Below are positions 43,443 to 52,681 of a stretch of 64,000 nucleotides of DNA, piece after piece (the first letter of the stretch is position 1; every line of letters begins with the position of its first letter). A model generated the notes under the pieces. The model had not been told where the DNA came from. It worked only from the letters and a program-made list of their open reading frames with translations, and ran no database searches. Location: the NCBI GenBank assembly GCA_020073165.1, contig JAIQFP010000009.1, forward strand, positions 83,221-147,220, read 5' to 3'. The position numbers and the translations under genes were made by a program. The DNA comes from Terriglobia bacterium. Its GTDB lineage: Bacteria; Acidobacteriota; Terriglobia; Terriglobales; Acidobacteriaceae.

Positions 43443-46400
43443 GCATCTCGGAAACCTTTATTACGCGGCCGATCATGACCACACTGGTCATGGCCGCGAT
43501 TCTGATTTTCGGGATTTTCGGATACCGGCTGCTGCCGGTCAGCGATCTGCCCAACGTCGACTTCCCGACGATTCAGGTGTATGCCGCCCTGCCCGGCGCC
43601 AGCCCGGACACCATGGCCTCTTCGGTCGCGACTCCCCTGGAGAAGCAGTTCTCCACCATCGCCGGCATTGATTCAATGACCTCCACCAACTCGCTCGGCC
43701 TGAGCAATATCACCATCCAGTTCAACCTTAGCCGCAATCTGGATGGGGCCGCGCTGGATGTGCAGTCGGCGATCACCGCGGCTTCCGGGCAGCTTCCGCC
43801 TGAGATGCCGACGCCTCCAACTTTCAGGAAAGTCAATCCTGCCGACTCGCCGATCATTTACCTGGCGCTGAGTTCGCCGACCATGCGGCTTTCCGATGTA
43901 GACGAGGCTGCGGAAACCACCATGGCGCAACGCATTTCCATGGTCAGCGGCGTTGCCCAGGTACAGGTGTTCGGTTCACAGAAGTACGCCACTCGGGTAC
44001 AGCTTGATCCCAGTGCGCTGGCCTCCCGCCAGATCGGAATTGATGAGGTCAACAGCGCGCTGCAGTCGGGAAACACCAATCTCCCGACTGGAACGCTGTA
44101 TGGCCAGAGCCGCACCTTCACCATCCTGTCCAATGGGCAACGCATGAGCGCGCAGCAATTCGGTCCCATGATCGTTGCCTACCGCAATGGTTCCCCGGTA
44201 CGCCTCAACGAACTGGGCCAGGTTACCGACAGCGTGCAGGACGACAAGAGCGCCAGCTGGTTCAACGGCAATCGGGCCATTGTGCTGGCCATCCAGCGCC
44301 AGCCCGGAACGAACACCGTCGAAGTGGTGGACAGCATCCGCCAGCTGTTGCCGCAACTGGAAGAGCATATCCCGGCCGCGGTGAGAGTAGATATCCTCTA
44401 CGACCGTTCCGTCTCTATTCGCGCCTCGGTCAACGACGTGAAGTTCACTCTGCTTTTGACCATCAGCCTGGTCATCATGGTGATCTTCCTGTTCCTGCGC
44501 AATATTTCCGCCACGATTATTCCTTCGCTCGCCCTGCCCATGTCCATCGTCGGTACGTTCTCCGCGATGTACCTGCTGGGCTACAGCCTGGACAATCTCT
44601 CGCTCATGGCTTTGACGCTCTCGGTTGGCTTTGTTGTGGACGATGCCATCGTGATGCTGGAAAACATTGTCCGCCACATGGAGATGGGCAAGAAGCCGTT
44701 CCGCGCTGCCAGTGAGGGAGCCGGCGAGATCGGATTCACTATTCTGTCCATGACGTTGTCGCTGGCGGCAGTGTTCATTCCGCTGCTGTTCATGGGCGGG
44801 ATTATCGGACGGCTGCTGCACGAATTCGCAGTCACCATCGGAGTTGCGATTCTGGTGTCCGGCTTTGTCTCGCTGACCCTGACCCCGATGCTGTGCAGCC
44901 GCTTCTTGAAGCACCAGGCCCCGGCAGAACACGGGCGGTTCTACAAGATGAGCGAGCGGATGTTTGATGCCTGGCTGCGTGGCTATGAACGATCCCTGAA
45001 AGCGGTGTTGCGGCACAAATTTGCCACCTTGATGGTCTCCTTTGCTGTCATCGGGTTGACGTTTTATCTCTACACTCTGTCGAAGACGGGCTTTATCCCG
45101 GACGAAGACCAGAACCTGGTATTCGCTTTCACGGAAGCGCAACAGGGGATTGCGTTCCGCGACATGATGCAGGTGCAGCAGAAGGTCGCAGAGGTAGTGC
45201 GACAGGACCCCAATGTGGTCAACATGATGTCTTCGATTGGGAGTCCCATTAATCAGGGCCGCATCTTTTTCCGGCTCAAGGACCGGAAGGACCGCGTCAA
45301 CCACATGACCGCCAGCGAGGTCATCCAGTCGCTGCGCCCCAAGGTCTCGCAGATCCCTGGTCTCAACGTCTTCATGCAGATTCCGCCCACCATTCGCATC
45401 GGCGGAGCACTCACCAAATCACAATATCAGTACACCCTGCAAACTCCCGACACAGCCCAACTCTACGAGAATGGTCCCAAGCTGGAGGCGGCGTTGCGCG
45501 CGCTGCCGCAGCTCCAGGACGTGACCAGCGATCTCCAGATCAAGAATCCGCAATTGACGGTGGAAGTAGACCACGACAAAGCGTATGCGCTGGGCGTATC
45601 TCCGAGCCAGGTTTCTGACGCACTCTACTCAGCGTATGGTACCCGGCAGATCAGCACCATCTACACGCCTAACAATGAGTACTACGTGATCGTCGAGTTG
45701 CTGCCGCAATACCAACGTGATCCCGATAAGCTTTCGCTGCTCTACATTCGTTCGAATAGCGGCAAACTGGTCCCGCTCGACACCGTGGCCAAGCTGGTGC
45801 CGTCGGTTGGTCCCCTCACGGTGAACCACCTCGGCCAGCTGCCGGCGGTGACCGTCAGCTTCAACCTGAAGCCGGGAGTCGCGCTGGGCGATGCCACGAA
45901 GCTGGTTCAGGAGGCGGCGGCCAAGGTTCTGCCCGGCGACATTCAAGGCACATTCCAGGGGACCGCACAGGCTTTCCAGAGTTCGTTCACCGGCATGGGC
46001 TTGCTGTTGCTCGCGGCGGTCCTGGTGATCTACATCATCCTGGGAATTCTGTACGAGAGTTTCATTCACCCCATCACCATTCTTTCTGGACTGCCTTCGG
46101 CGGGCGTGGGCGCCTTGCTGACGCTCATCCTGTTTCATCAGGAATTGAATCTCTATTCCTTTGTTGGTGTGATCATGCTGATCGGCATCGTCAAGAAAAA
46201 TGCCATCATGATGATTGACTTCGCGCTGGACGCAGAGCGCAACGAAGGCAAGAGTCCGGAAGAATCCATCTACCAGGGAGCGCTGGTTCGTTTCCGCCCC
46301 ATCATGATGACTACCATGGCGGCCCTGATGGGCACGCTGCCGATCGCGATCGGATTCGGAGCGGGAGCCGATTCGCGCCGCGGGCTGGGTTTGGCGGTCG

Positions 46401-46573
46401 TGGGTGGCCTGCTCTTCTCCCAGGTGGTTACGCTCTACATCACTCCGGTTTACTACGTCTATCTGGACCGGTTGCAGGCCAGAGTCCGCAGTTGGCGCGG
46501 CGGCCGCAAACCCGAGGTCAGGCCCGCGCCTCAGCCCTTGGATGAAGCAGCGCTGATGGGGCAACACGACTGA
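43439..46573 (+). CDS. RND-family efflux transporter (HAE1, MdtB/MdtC-like)
   Basis: 1044 residues, normal for HAE1 pumps: 12 membrane helices and two large periplasmic loops. Signature segments include SISETFITRPIMTTLVMAAI at the N terminus, GFVVDDAIVMLENIVRHMEM in TM4 (Asp pair of the proton relay), GFVSLTLTPMLCSRFL, and GIVKKNAIMMIDFALDAERN in the second half. Closest in style to MdtB/MdtC. Start GTG overlaps the adaptor's stop. No outer-membrane TolC-like gene follows. Confidence 0.94.
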   Translation: MSISETFITRPIMTTLVMAAILIFGIFGYRLLPVSDLPNVDFPTIQVYAALPGASPDTMASSVATPLEKQFSTIAGIDSMTSTNSLGLSNITIQFNLSRNLDGAALDVQSAITAASGQLPPEMPTPPTFRKVNPADSPIIYLALSSPTMRLSDVDEAAETTMAQRISMVSGVAQVQVFGSQKYATRVQLDPSALASRQIGIDEVNSALQSGNTNLPTGTLYGQSRTFTILSNGQRMSAQQFGPMIVAYRNGSPVRLNELGQVTDSVQDDKSASWFNGNRAIVLAIQRQPGTNTVEVVDSIRQLLPQLEEHIPAAVRVDILYDRSVSIRASVNDVKFTLLLTISLVIMVIFLFLRNISATIIPSLALPMSIVGTFSAMYLLGYSLDNLSLMALTLSVGFVVDDAIVMLENIVRHMEMGKKPFRAASEGAGEIGFTILSMTLSLAAVFIPLLFMGGIIGRLLHEFAVTIGVAILVSGFVSLTLTPMLCSRFLKHQAPAEHGRFYKMSERMFDAWLRGYERSLKAVLRHKFATLMVSFAVIGLTFYLYTLSKTGFIPDEDQNLVFAFTEAQQGIAFRDMMQVQQKVAEVVRQDPNVVNMMSSIGSPINQGRIFFRLKDRKDRVNHMTASEVIQSLRPKVSQIPGLNVFMQIPPTIRIGGALTKSQYQYTLQTPDTAQLYENGPKLEAALRALPQLQDVTSDLQIKNPQLTVEVDHDKAYALGVSPSQVSDALYSAYGTRQISTIYTPNNEYYVIVELLPQYQRDPDKLSLLYIRSNSGKLVPLDTVAKLVPSVGPLTVNHLGQLPAVTVSFNLKPGVALGDATKLVQEAAAKVLPGDIQGTFQGTAQAFQSSFTGMGLLLLAAVLVIYIILGILYESFIHPITILSGLPSAGVGALLTLILFHQELNLYSFVGVIMLIGIVKKNAIMMIDFALDAERNEGKSPEESIYQGALVRFRPIMMTTMAALMGTLPIAIGFGAGADSRRGLGLAVVGGLLFSQVVTLYITPVYYVYLDRLQARVRSWRGGRKPEVRPAPQPLDEAALMGQHD

Positions 46574-46619
46574 AGGCCGTGTCATCCATGAGCTTGTGCT
46601 TTGCGGAAGGAGGACTCTG

Positions 46620-47135
46620 TTGAGACGATTCCTTTTGGGACTCCTCATCGGTATCGTTGCTGTCCCACTCGCGGTGTACACGTATTTTGCCCTCGGCCTT
46701 GCCCCAGTTGCGACCGCCGCGCCCGACATGCCGTTTGAAAGAATGCTGGCCAAGAAGGCTTTGCAGGTGAGGCTCAAAAAGGAAATGCCGAAAGACGTTC
46801 CGCTTCCCTGGGACGAGGCGAACTTCACTGCTGGAGCACAGACTTACATTCAACATTGCGCGGTGTGCCACGGTCTTCCTGGGCAGGCGCAAACTGCCAT
46901 CGCCAGGGGCATGTACCCAAGACCGCCCCAGCTGTTCAAGGGGAAGGGCGTAACCGACGATCCGCCCGGCGCAACTTATTGGAGGGTCGCCAACGGCATC
47001 CGATTGACCGGCATGCCCGCATTCCAGCAAGCGTTATCACAGACACAGATGTGGCAGGTCAGTATCTTGCTGGCCAATGCCGCCAGCTTGCCGCAAGATG
47101 TCAAGAACACTCTTGCGACGGCGCGCGTTCCCTGA
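46620..47135 (+). CDS. Membrane-anchored c-type cytochrome
   Basis: 171 residues from TTG at 46620, chosen because GGAAGGAGG ends 6 bases before it. An uncleaved N-terminal helix (FLLGLLIGIVAVPLAVYTYF) anchors it. Haem is attached at C80-x2-C83-H84 (HCAVCHGLPG) and the distal ligand is Met132 in LTGMPAF. A single-haem electron carrier in the periplasm. It lies 46 bases after the RND pump on the same strand; functional link to the pump is doubtful. Confidence 0.88.
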   Translation: MRRFLLGLLIGIVAVPLAVYTYFALGLAPVATAAPDMPFERMLAKKALQVRLKKEMPKDVPLPWDEANFTAGAQTYIQHCAVCHGLPGQAQTAIARGMYPRPPQLFKGKGVTDDPPGATYWRVANGIRLTGMPAFQQALSQTQMWQVSILLANAASLPQDVKNTLATARVP

Positions 47136-47248
47136 GCCCCTTTGCTCTCATGAGGCTTGGGAACTGAGAACCGAGATCTGAGAACCGAGAACTGCTTTAA
47201 GACAAACCAATTTGAGTCCACACCCAAGTCAAGTGGGGGAACGAAACG

Positions 47249-50200
47249 TTGTCTCAATCCAGAAAGTTTCACTCTGAGATCCTGCTATTTCTGCTTTTCC
47301 TGCTGTCGGCAATGGGCGCTGTAGCTCAGACGGTGAACCCTTCCTTGTTCTCCGACATGCGCTGGCGCCTGATCGGCCCGTTTCGTGGAGGTCGTACGCT
47401 CACCGCGGTCGGGGTACCCGGGAACCCCAGCCTTTTCTACATGGGGGCAGTGGGTGGCGGCGTGTGGAAAAGCACCGATGCGGGCAACACCTGGCAGCCG
47501 ATTTTCGACAGCCAGGGCATCGCCTCCATCGGAGCTATCGCGGTGGCTCCTTCCGATCCCAAGGTGATTTATGTCGGCAGTGGGGAAGCCGACATGCGCT
47601 CCGATATCACTTATGGCAACGGTGTTTACAAGTCAAGCGATGGCGGCCGCAGCTGGATGCATATCGGGCTGGAAGACACCCGGCAAATCGGGCGCATCCT
47701 GATCGACCCCAAGAATCCTGACATTGCGTTCGTTGCCGCACTTGGCCACGCCTACGCCGGCAACAGTGAGCGTGGAGTTTTCCGCACCGCCGACGGGGGC
47801 AAGACCTGGTCGCATGTGCTCTACAAGGACGCCGACACCGGCGCTATCGACCTCGCTTTTGATCCGCAGGACAGCCGGGTGATCTACGCCGCGATGTGGC
47901 AGACGCGCCGTCCGCCGTGGAATGTCTATCCCCCGTCGAATGGTCCAGGCAGCGGACTGTACAAGTCCGTCGACGGCGGTTCGACGTGGCAGCAACTTCA
48001 GGGCAATGGCCTTCCATCGCAAGGACTCGGCCGCATTGGCATTGCCGTCACCCCGAGCGATCACAATCGTGTTTACCTGATCGTGGATGCTAAAGACGGC
48101 GGTCTGTACCGATCCGATGACGCCGGAAAAACCTGGTCCCGTACCGACAGCGAAGCCCGGATCTGGGAGCGCGGTTGGTATTTTGGCGGCATCACGGTCG
48201 ATCCCAGAAATCCCGACGTCGTCTACGTTGCGGACACCTCGATCTACAAGTCGGTGGATGGCGGGAAGAGTTTTGTTGCTTTCAAGGGCGCCCCGGGCGG
48301 CGACGACTATCACAGCGTCTGGATTGCTCCCGAGGATTCCGCCCGCATGATTGTTTCGAGCGATCAGGGCAGCATCGTGACCCTGAACGGCGGCCAGACC
48401 TGGAGTTCTTGGTACAACCAGCCCACCGGCCAGTTCTATCACGCGGCCACCGACAATCGCTTCCCCTACTGGATCTACGGCGCGCAGCAGGACAGCGGCG
48501 CCAACGCCGTCCCCAGCCGCAGCGACTATGCATCTCTGACGCAGCAGGATTGGCGCGCGATCGAGGCCGGCGGCGAGAGTGGGGCCATTGCTCCCGACCC
48601 GCTAAATCCCAACATTCTCTTCTGTGGCACGGTCTCACGCTACGACCTGATCACATCGCAAAACCAGGATGTCTCGCCGAGCACGGGGCGGGAAGGAAAT
48701 TTTCGCCAGACCTGGACGCTGCCGCTAGCCTTCTCTCCCGCCGATCCGCACAAGCTCTATTTCAGCCATCAGATGCTGTTTCGCACCACCAACGGCGGCA
48801 AGAGTTGGGACCAGATCAGCCCCGACCTGACGCGGGAAGATCCTGGCGCTCCTGCGAACCTTGACCCCATCACCGCCGGATACGGCCTGGCCAGCCCGCG
48901 CAAGGGAGTGATCTACGCCATCGCTCCCTCGCCGCTGGACGCCGACCTCGTCTGGGTGGGAACCGACGACGGCTTCATCCATCTCACGCTCGACGACGGC
49001 GAACACTGGACCAATGTCACTCCGCCACAACTGTCCCCTTGGAGCAAGGTCGGCATCATCGAAGCTTCGCACTTCGACAAGCAGACGGCTTACGCGGCCG
49101 TTGATCGTCATCGCCTCGACGACTTGCAGGCGTACATCTACCGAACACACGACGGTGGTAAGACTTGGCAGTTGGCTTCCAAGGGCATTCCTGAGGGCGC
49201 GTACGTGAATGTGGTGCGCGAGGATCTCATGCGTCAAGGACTCTTGTATGCCGGCACGGAACTGGGAATGTACGTGAGCTTCAACGACGGCGATGACTGG
49301 CAGCCCTTGCAGCTCAACCTTCCGGTTGCGTCGGTGCGCGATATTGCCATTCACGAAAACGATCTGGTCGTCGCCACCCACGGGCGGGCGTTTTGGGTTC
49401 TCGACGACGTCAGTCCTCTGCGGGAGGTCTCGACGAAACTCGCTGCCGAACCCGCATACCTTTTTAAGCCGCAGCGTGCACTGCGCATCCGTCCCGGCTC
49501 CGACCAGGGCACGCCATTCCCGCCGGAAACGCCCCATGGCGACAACCTGCCCAGCGGTGCAATTCTCGACTATTACCTCAAGTCGACTGCATCCACGCCG
49601 ATCACGCTGGAAGTTCTGGACAACAAGAGCGCACTTGTCCGCCGCTACGCCAGCGATGACAAAGTTCCAGCCGTTGACGAAAAGTCGCTCCAGATTCCCA
49701 TGTACTGGGTTCATTCCCCGCAACCGCTGTCCGCGACCGCGGGCATGCATCGCTTCGTGTGGGATTCGCACTACACTTCTCCATTCCCAACGCCGGCCCG
49801 GCGCTCGCGCCGTTTCCTGGTGGACGGACCCTGGGCGCCTCCCGGGCAATACATCGTTCGCCTGACGGTCGAGGGAAGGGTCTACACCCAGCCGCTTACA
49901 TTGCAAATGGATCCACGCGTGAAGGCCACGCCTGCTGATCTTGAAATGCAATTCAAGCTCGCTCAGCAAAGCGCGACGGCGTTGGCCGATGTGTCGTTCG
50001 CTTCCACGCAAGCTTCCGGGATTAGCGACCAAGTGCAGCGCCTGGACCTGAAGACCAAAGGCAATCCCACCCTCAGCGCGGCTCTCGCAGGCTTCGAGCA
50101 CCGGCTGGGCCAGATTGCTGGGCCGGTATTCCCAGGCTACGGGCTGCCGGTAACGCCTCTCGATACCGACCAGAGCAGCCTTCGACACCTGGTTGCGGCA

Positions 50201-50404
50201 TTCACCGAACTGCAAGCCGCCGTAGAGAGCGCGGATGCAGCCCCGACCCGCGAACAAGAAACTGCGTTGGAGAAGGACAAAGCCACCCTGGAGTCGACCA
50301 TGGCGCAGTGGCAGCAAATGCTTGCGCACGATCTGCCCAACCTAAATACCGAGCTGAAGCAAGCGGGAATGTCTGAAATCAGGTTGGAGTACAACACAAA
50401 GTAA
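47249..50404 (+). CDS. Sortilin/BNR-repeat (VPS10-like) secreted protein
   Basis: 1051 residues. TTG start at 47249 with GGGGGA about 8 bases upstream; signal peptide ILLFLLFLLSAMGAVAQ. Residues about 25-700 form BNR/sortilin propeller blades with repeated S/T-x-D-x-G-x-T-W motifs (KSTDAGNTW, KSSDGGRSW, RTADGGKTW, KSVDGGSTW, RSDDAGKTW, RTTNGGKSW, RTHDGGKTW). The C-terminal 300 residues include an Ig-like strand pattern and a helical tail. Such proteins are abundant in Acidobacteriota; often labelled glycosyl hydrolases, but no catalytic evidence is visible. Confidence 0.85.
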   Translation: MSQSRKFHSEILLFLLFLLSAMGAVAQTVNPSLFSDMRWRLIGPFRGGRTLTAVGVPGNPSLFYMGAVGGGVWKSTDAGNTWQPIFDSQGIASIGAIAVAPSDPKVIYVGSGEADMRSDITYGNGVYKSSDGGRSWMHIGLEDTRQIGRILIDPKNPDIAFVAALGHAYAGNSERGVFRTADGGKTWSHVLYKDADTGAIDLAFDPQDSRVIYAAMWQTRRPPWNVYPPSNGPGSGLYKSVDGGSTWQQLQGNGLPSQGLGRIGIAVTPSDHNRVYLIVDAKDGGLYRSDDAGKTWSRTDSEARIWERGWYFGGITVDPRNPDVVYVADTSIYKSVDGGKSFVAFKGAPGGDDYHSVWIAPEDSARMIVSSDQGSIVTLNGGQTWSSWYNQPTGQFYHAATDNRFPYWIYGAQQDSGANAVPSRSDYASLTQQDWRAIEAGGESGAIAPDPLNPNILFCGTVSRYDLITSQNQDVSPSTGREGNFRQTWTLPLAFSPADPHKLYFSHQMLFRTTNGGKSWDQISPDLTREDPGAPANLDPITAGYGLASPRKGVIYAIAPSPLDADLVWVGTDDGFIHLTLDDGEHWTNVTPPQLSPWSKVGIIEASHFDKQTAYAAVDRHRLDDLQAYIYRTHDGGKTWQLASKGIPEGAYVNVVREDLMRQGLLYAGTELGMYVSFNDGDDWQPLQLNLPVASVRDIAIHENDLVVATHGRAFWVLDDVSPLREVSTKLAAEPAYLFKPQRALRIRPGSDQGTPFPPETPHGDNLPSGAILDYYLKSTASTPITLEVLDNKSALVRRYASDDKVPAVDEKSLQIPMYWVHSPQPLSATAGMHRFVWDSHYTSPFPTPARRSRRFLVDGPWAPPGQYIVRLTVEGRVYTQPLTLQMDPRVKATPADLEMQFKLAQQSATALADVSFASTQASGISDQVQRLDLKTKGNPTLSAALAGFEHRLGQIAGPVFPGYGLPVTPLDTDQSSLRHLVAAFTELQAAVESADAAPTREQETALEKDKATLESTMAQWQQMLAHDLPNLNTELKQAGMSEIRLEYNTK

Positions 50405-50425
50405 CAGCGTTCGCTGCGGCTGTGC

Positions 50426-51151
50426 CTATCTTTGCCCCAGGAAGAACACCACCAGGTACACCACTTCCGCCATTGCCGCGGAGACCCAGAAGACCTCGCG
50501 CATGCGCGAACGCGACAGCGCACTGACCAATTTGCTTCCGTGCGCATGCTCCGGGTCCGAGATCGGCTGCGCGGCCGCGAAGATCGTGCCTGCAACCACC
50601 GGCTGCGGCATGCCTGCCAACGCCGTAGCGCGTGCTGGTGCCAAGGGAGCTTCGGCGAGCCTTGGTTGGCTTGCGGCGGGAACCTTGGGCCAGCTCAGCA
50701 GCGACGACCAGCGCAGAAGCTGCAGGGAGCCTGACTGCAGGCTGGCTTCCGCCGGCGCCGATGTCAACTCCAGCGCCGGCAGCCTTTCTGGTGCAATCCG
50801 GTCAGCCAGGTTACGCAGCAAAGAGGTCCACCACATGTGACCCACACTGTCACTGAGCAGTTCACCCACATCCACCGGCCTCGATTCCAGTTCCAGCGGC
50901 GGCAATGTCTCCGGCGCAATCACGTCGCCCAAGTTGGTGAAGACGGTGCGGTACCACGGCAGCCGCAGCCGGTCGCCAAACAGCATGCCCACGTCCACCG
51001 GACGGGAGGTAAGGTGCAGCGGCGGCAGTTTTTCCGGAGATATCCGATCACGCAGGTGTGCCAGCAGAGACTTCCACAGGGGACGGGTCAGAGTCTCGGG
51101 TAGCAAGAAGGAGATTTCGTGGGTGCTGGCGGTTTGAGGCGAGGCTTCCAT
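50426..51151 (-). CDS. Protein with three 41-residue repeats and C-terminal membrane helix
   Basis: 241 residues. Three tandem repeats with an exact 41-residue period: ISPEKLPPLHLTSRPVDVG at 37-55, IAPETLPPLELESRPVDVG at 78-96, and IAPERLPALELTSAPAEA at 119-136, each preceded by a W-x-S/T-hydrophobic helix. An Ala/Pro-rich linker (145-205) leads to a single membrane helix near the end (FWVSAAMAEVVYLVVFFLGQ). No signal peptide, so the repeats should face the cytoplasm. Unknown family; last gene of the AlkP/TPR cluster, 60 bases after the second AlkP gene. Confidence 0.75.
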   Translation of the reverse strand: MEASPQTASTHEISFLLPETLTRPLWKSLLAHLRDRISPEKLPPLHLTSRPVDVGMLFGDRLRLPWYRTVFTNLGDVIAPETLPPLELESRPVDVGELLSDSVGHMWWTSLLRNLADRIAPERLPALELTSAPAEASLQSGSLQLLRWSSLLSWPKVPAASQPRLAEAPLAPARATALAGMPQPVVAGTIFAAAQPISDPEHAHGSKLVSALSRSRMREVFWVSAAMAEVVYLVVFFLGQR

Positions 51152-51211
51152 CGTGTACTCGTGATTAGACGCTCGGCAGAACCTTTCGGATGCCGAGACC
51201 CATGGTTGACA

Positions 51212-52672
51212 TCAAATATATCCCAACCCCGCCAGGCGGTCGTGAATCAGCTTTTCCGCTTCACTGTCCTGACGGTCGTCCGGCCCTTTCTTTTCCATTC
51301 CCGCCACCAGCGACCGTCCCTGCATGCTCTCCGGAATTTCGTATCCCGCGAGGTCGAGCAGAGTGGGAGCGATATCCAGCAGGCGTGCACCTTCGTACTC
51401 GCCGCCCAGCGGACAGTTTGGAGCAGCCAGAACAAACATCCCATCCTGCGAATCGTTGCAGCCATCGGATCCAGCGTCGTCTCCCCGTAGGTACAGCTGC
51501 CCCTGACCCACCGTCCCGATCGATCGCCAGCAGCGCCCTCCAAAGTGCACAATCAGATCCGGCGCCACATTGCGCAAGTTCCCGTAGACATCTTTAGGTC
51601 TCAAAACCAGCGGCTTGAGCGGCTGTCCTTTATCGTCCTCCAGACCCTCCAATCGAGCTTTCATCTGATTCTGAAAGTTCTCATATTCTCCTGGGGGAAT
51701 CACGCCGTGCGGTTCGCGCCCCTTCACGTTAAAGAAGATTCGGGCGTAATACCCGCCCTCGCTCCACACCTTCGTCTGACTCCAGTTCACGTCCAGCGCC
51801 TCGAAGGGCGTCAGCGTCTTGGGATATTCGTTCAACACCAGTAACCCTTCGCGAATCAGCCATTGGTTGATCGCAAAGCCGCCATCGAGCCGCTGCACCC
51901 CGTGATCGGAAGCCACAAGAACGATGGTTTCAGTGTCCAGCAGTTCGAGCACCGCACCGATCTGCTCGTCCAGCCACAGGTAGTACTCCGGGATGGCGTT
52001 CTGGTAAGGATTTCCCGGCTCAAATTGCGCGTGCTCGGGGTCGAAGCAACGCCAGAAGGCGTGATGCATGCGGTCCAGACCGATGTCGACAAAATGAAAG
52101 TAATCCCACTCCTGTTCCGCCAGCAGCCAGCGCACCACCTGCCACTGCTTGCGGCTCATGGAAAAAATCTCCTCCTTCAGCCAATCTTTTCGGTCAATGC
52201 TGAAGTCCTTGACGTCGACTGGGTACTCGCCCACTAATTCGCTGAGCTTTGCTTTGAGACTTGTTGGGTAAGTGAACTCGTCTTTCACTGGATTCGGAGT
52301 CAGAAAGCACCCGATGCTGATGCCGTTAATATGCCGTGGGGGATAATTCGGCGGTACACCGACCACAATCGACTTCTTGCCTTCACGCGCCAACTGGTCC
52401 CAGATCGCCAAGGCCTTGGTGGAAGCCGGGTGTGCGAACTCCAGTTGGTTGTAGGCGTGGCCGGTGCGATCGCGAAAACCATAGATGCCCAGAGACCCCG
52501 GGTCTTGGCTCGTGCTCATGCACATCCACGCCGGAACGGAACCCGGCGGGATCACACTCTGCAGCCGCCCGTACATACCTAGGTCCATCAGACGGCGCAG
52601 GTTCACCAGCCGTTCGTCGCCGAAGATAACCTCTGGCGCAGCACCCTCGAGTCCCAACACGCAGATTTTCAT
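51212..52672 (-). CDS. AlkP-superfamily phosphodiesterase/phosphomutase (second of pair)
   Basis: 486 residues. Metal-binding core of the type I phosphodiesterase/nucleotide pyrophosphatase fold: MKICVLGLEGAAPEVIF at the N terminus, nucleophile region PAWMCMSTSQDPGSLGIYGF, YFHFVDIGLDRMHHAFW, and VLVASDHGVQRLDGGFAINQ. In the usual first motif the metal Asp (GLDG) is Glu here (GLEG), a change worth noting. No signal peptide: cytoplasmic. Starts 9 bases after the stop of the first AlkP gene, so co-transcribed. Substrate unknown. Confidence 0.85.
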   Translation of the reverse strand: MKICVLGLEGAAPEVIFGDERLVNLRRLMDLGMYGRLQSVIPPGSVPAWMCMSTSQDPGSLGIYGFRDRTGHAYNQLEFAHPASTKALAIWDQLAREGKKSIVVGVPPNYPPRHINGISIGCFLTPNPVKDEFTYPTSLKAKLSELVGEYPVDVKDFSIDRKDWLKEEIFSMSRKQWQVVRWLLAEQEWDYFHFVDIGLDRMHHAFWRCFDPEHAQFEPGNPYQNAIPEYYLWLDEQIGAVLELLDTETIVLVASDHGVQRLDGGFAINQWLIREGLLVLNEYPKTLTPFEALDVNWSQTKVWSEGGYYARIFFNVKGREPHGVIPPGEYENFQNQMKARLEGLEDDKGQPLKPLVLRPKDVYGNLRNVAPDLIVHFGGRCWRSIGTVGQGQLYLRGDDAGSDGCNDSQDGMFVLAAPNCPLGGEYEGARLLDIAPTLLDLAGYEIPESMQGRSLVAGMEKKGPDDRQDSEAEKLIHDRLAGLGYI

Positions 52673-52681
52673 GTCACATGA

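Noticed and set aside
43976..46828. Long minus-strand open frames opposite the RND pump (43976-45304 and 45629-46828).
   Set aside because: They mirror a conserved 1044-residue transporter; composition is Gln/His/Arg-rich antisense, with no domain.
48725..50329. 534-codon minus-strand open frame opposite the BNR protein.
   Set aside because: Antisense shadow of a gene with clear repeated BNR motifs.
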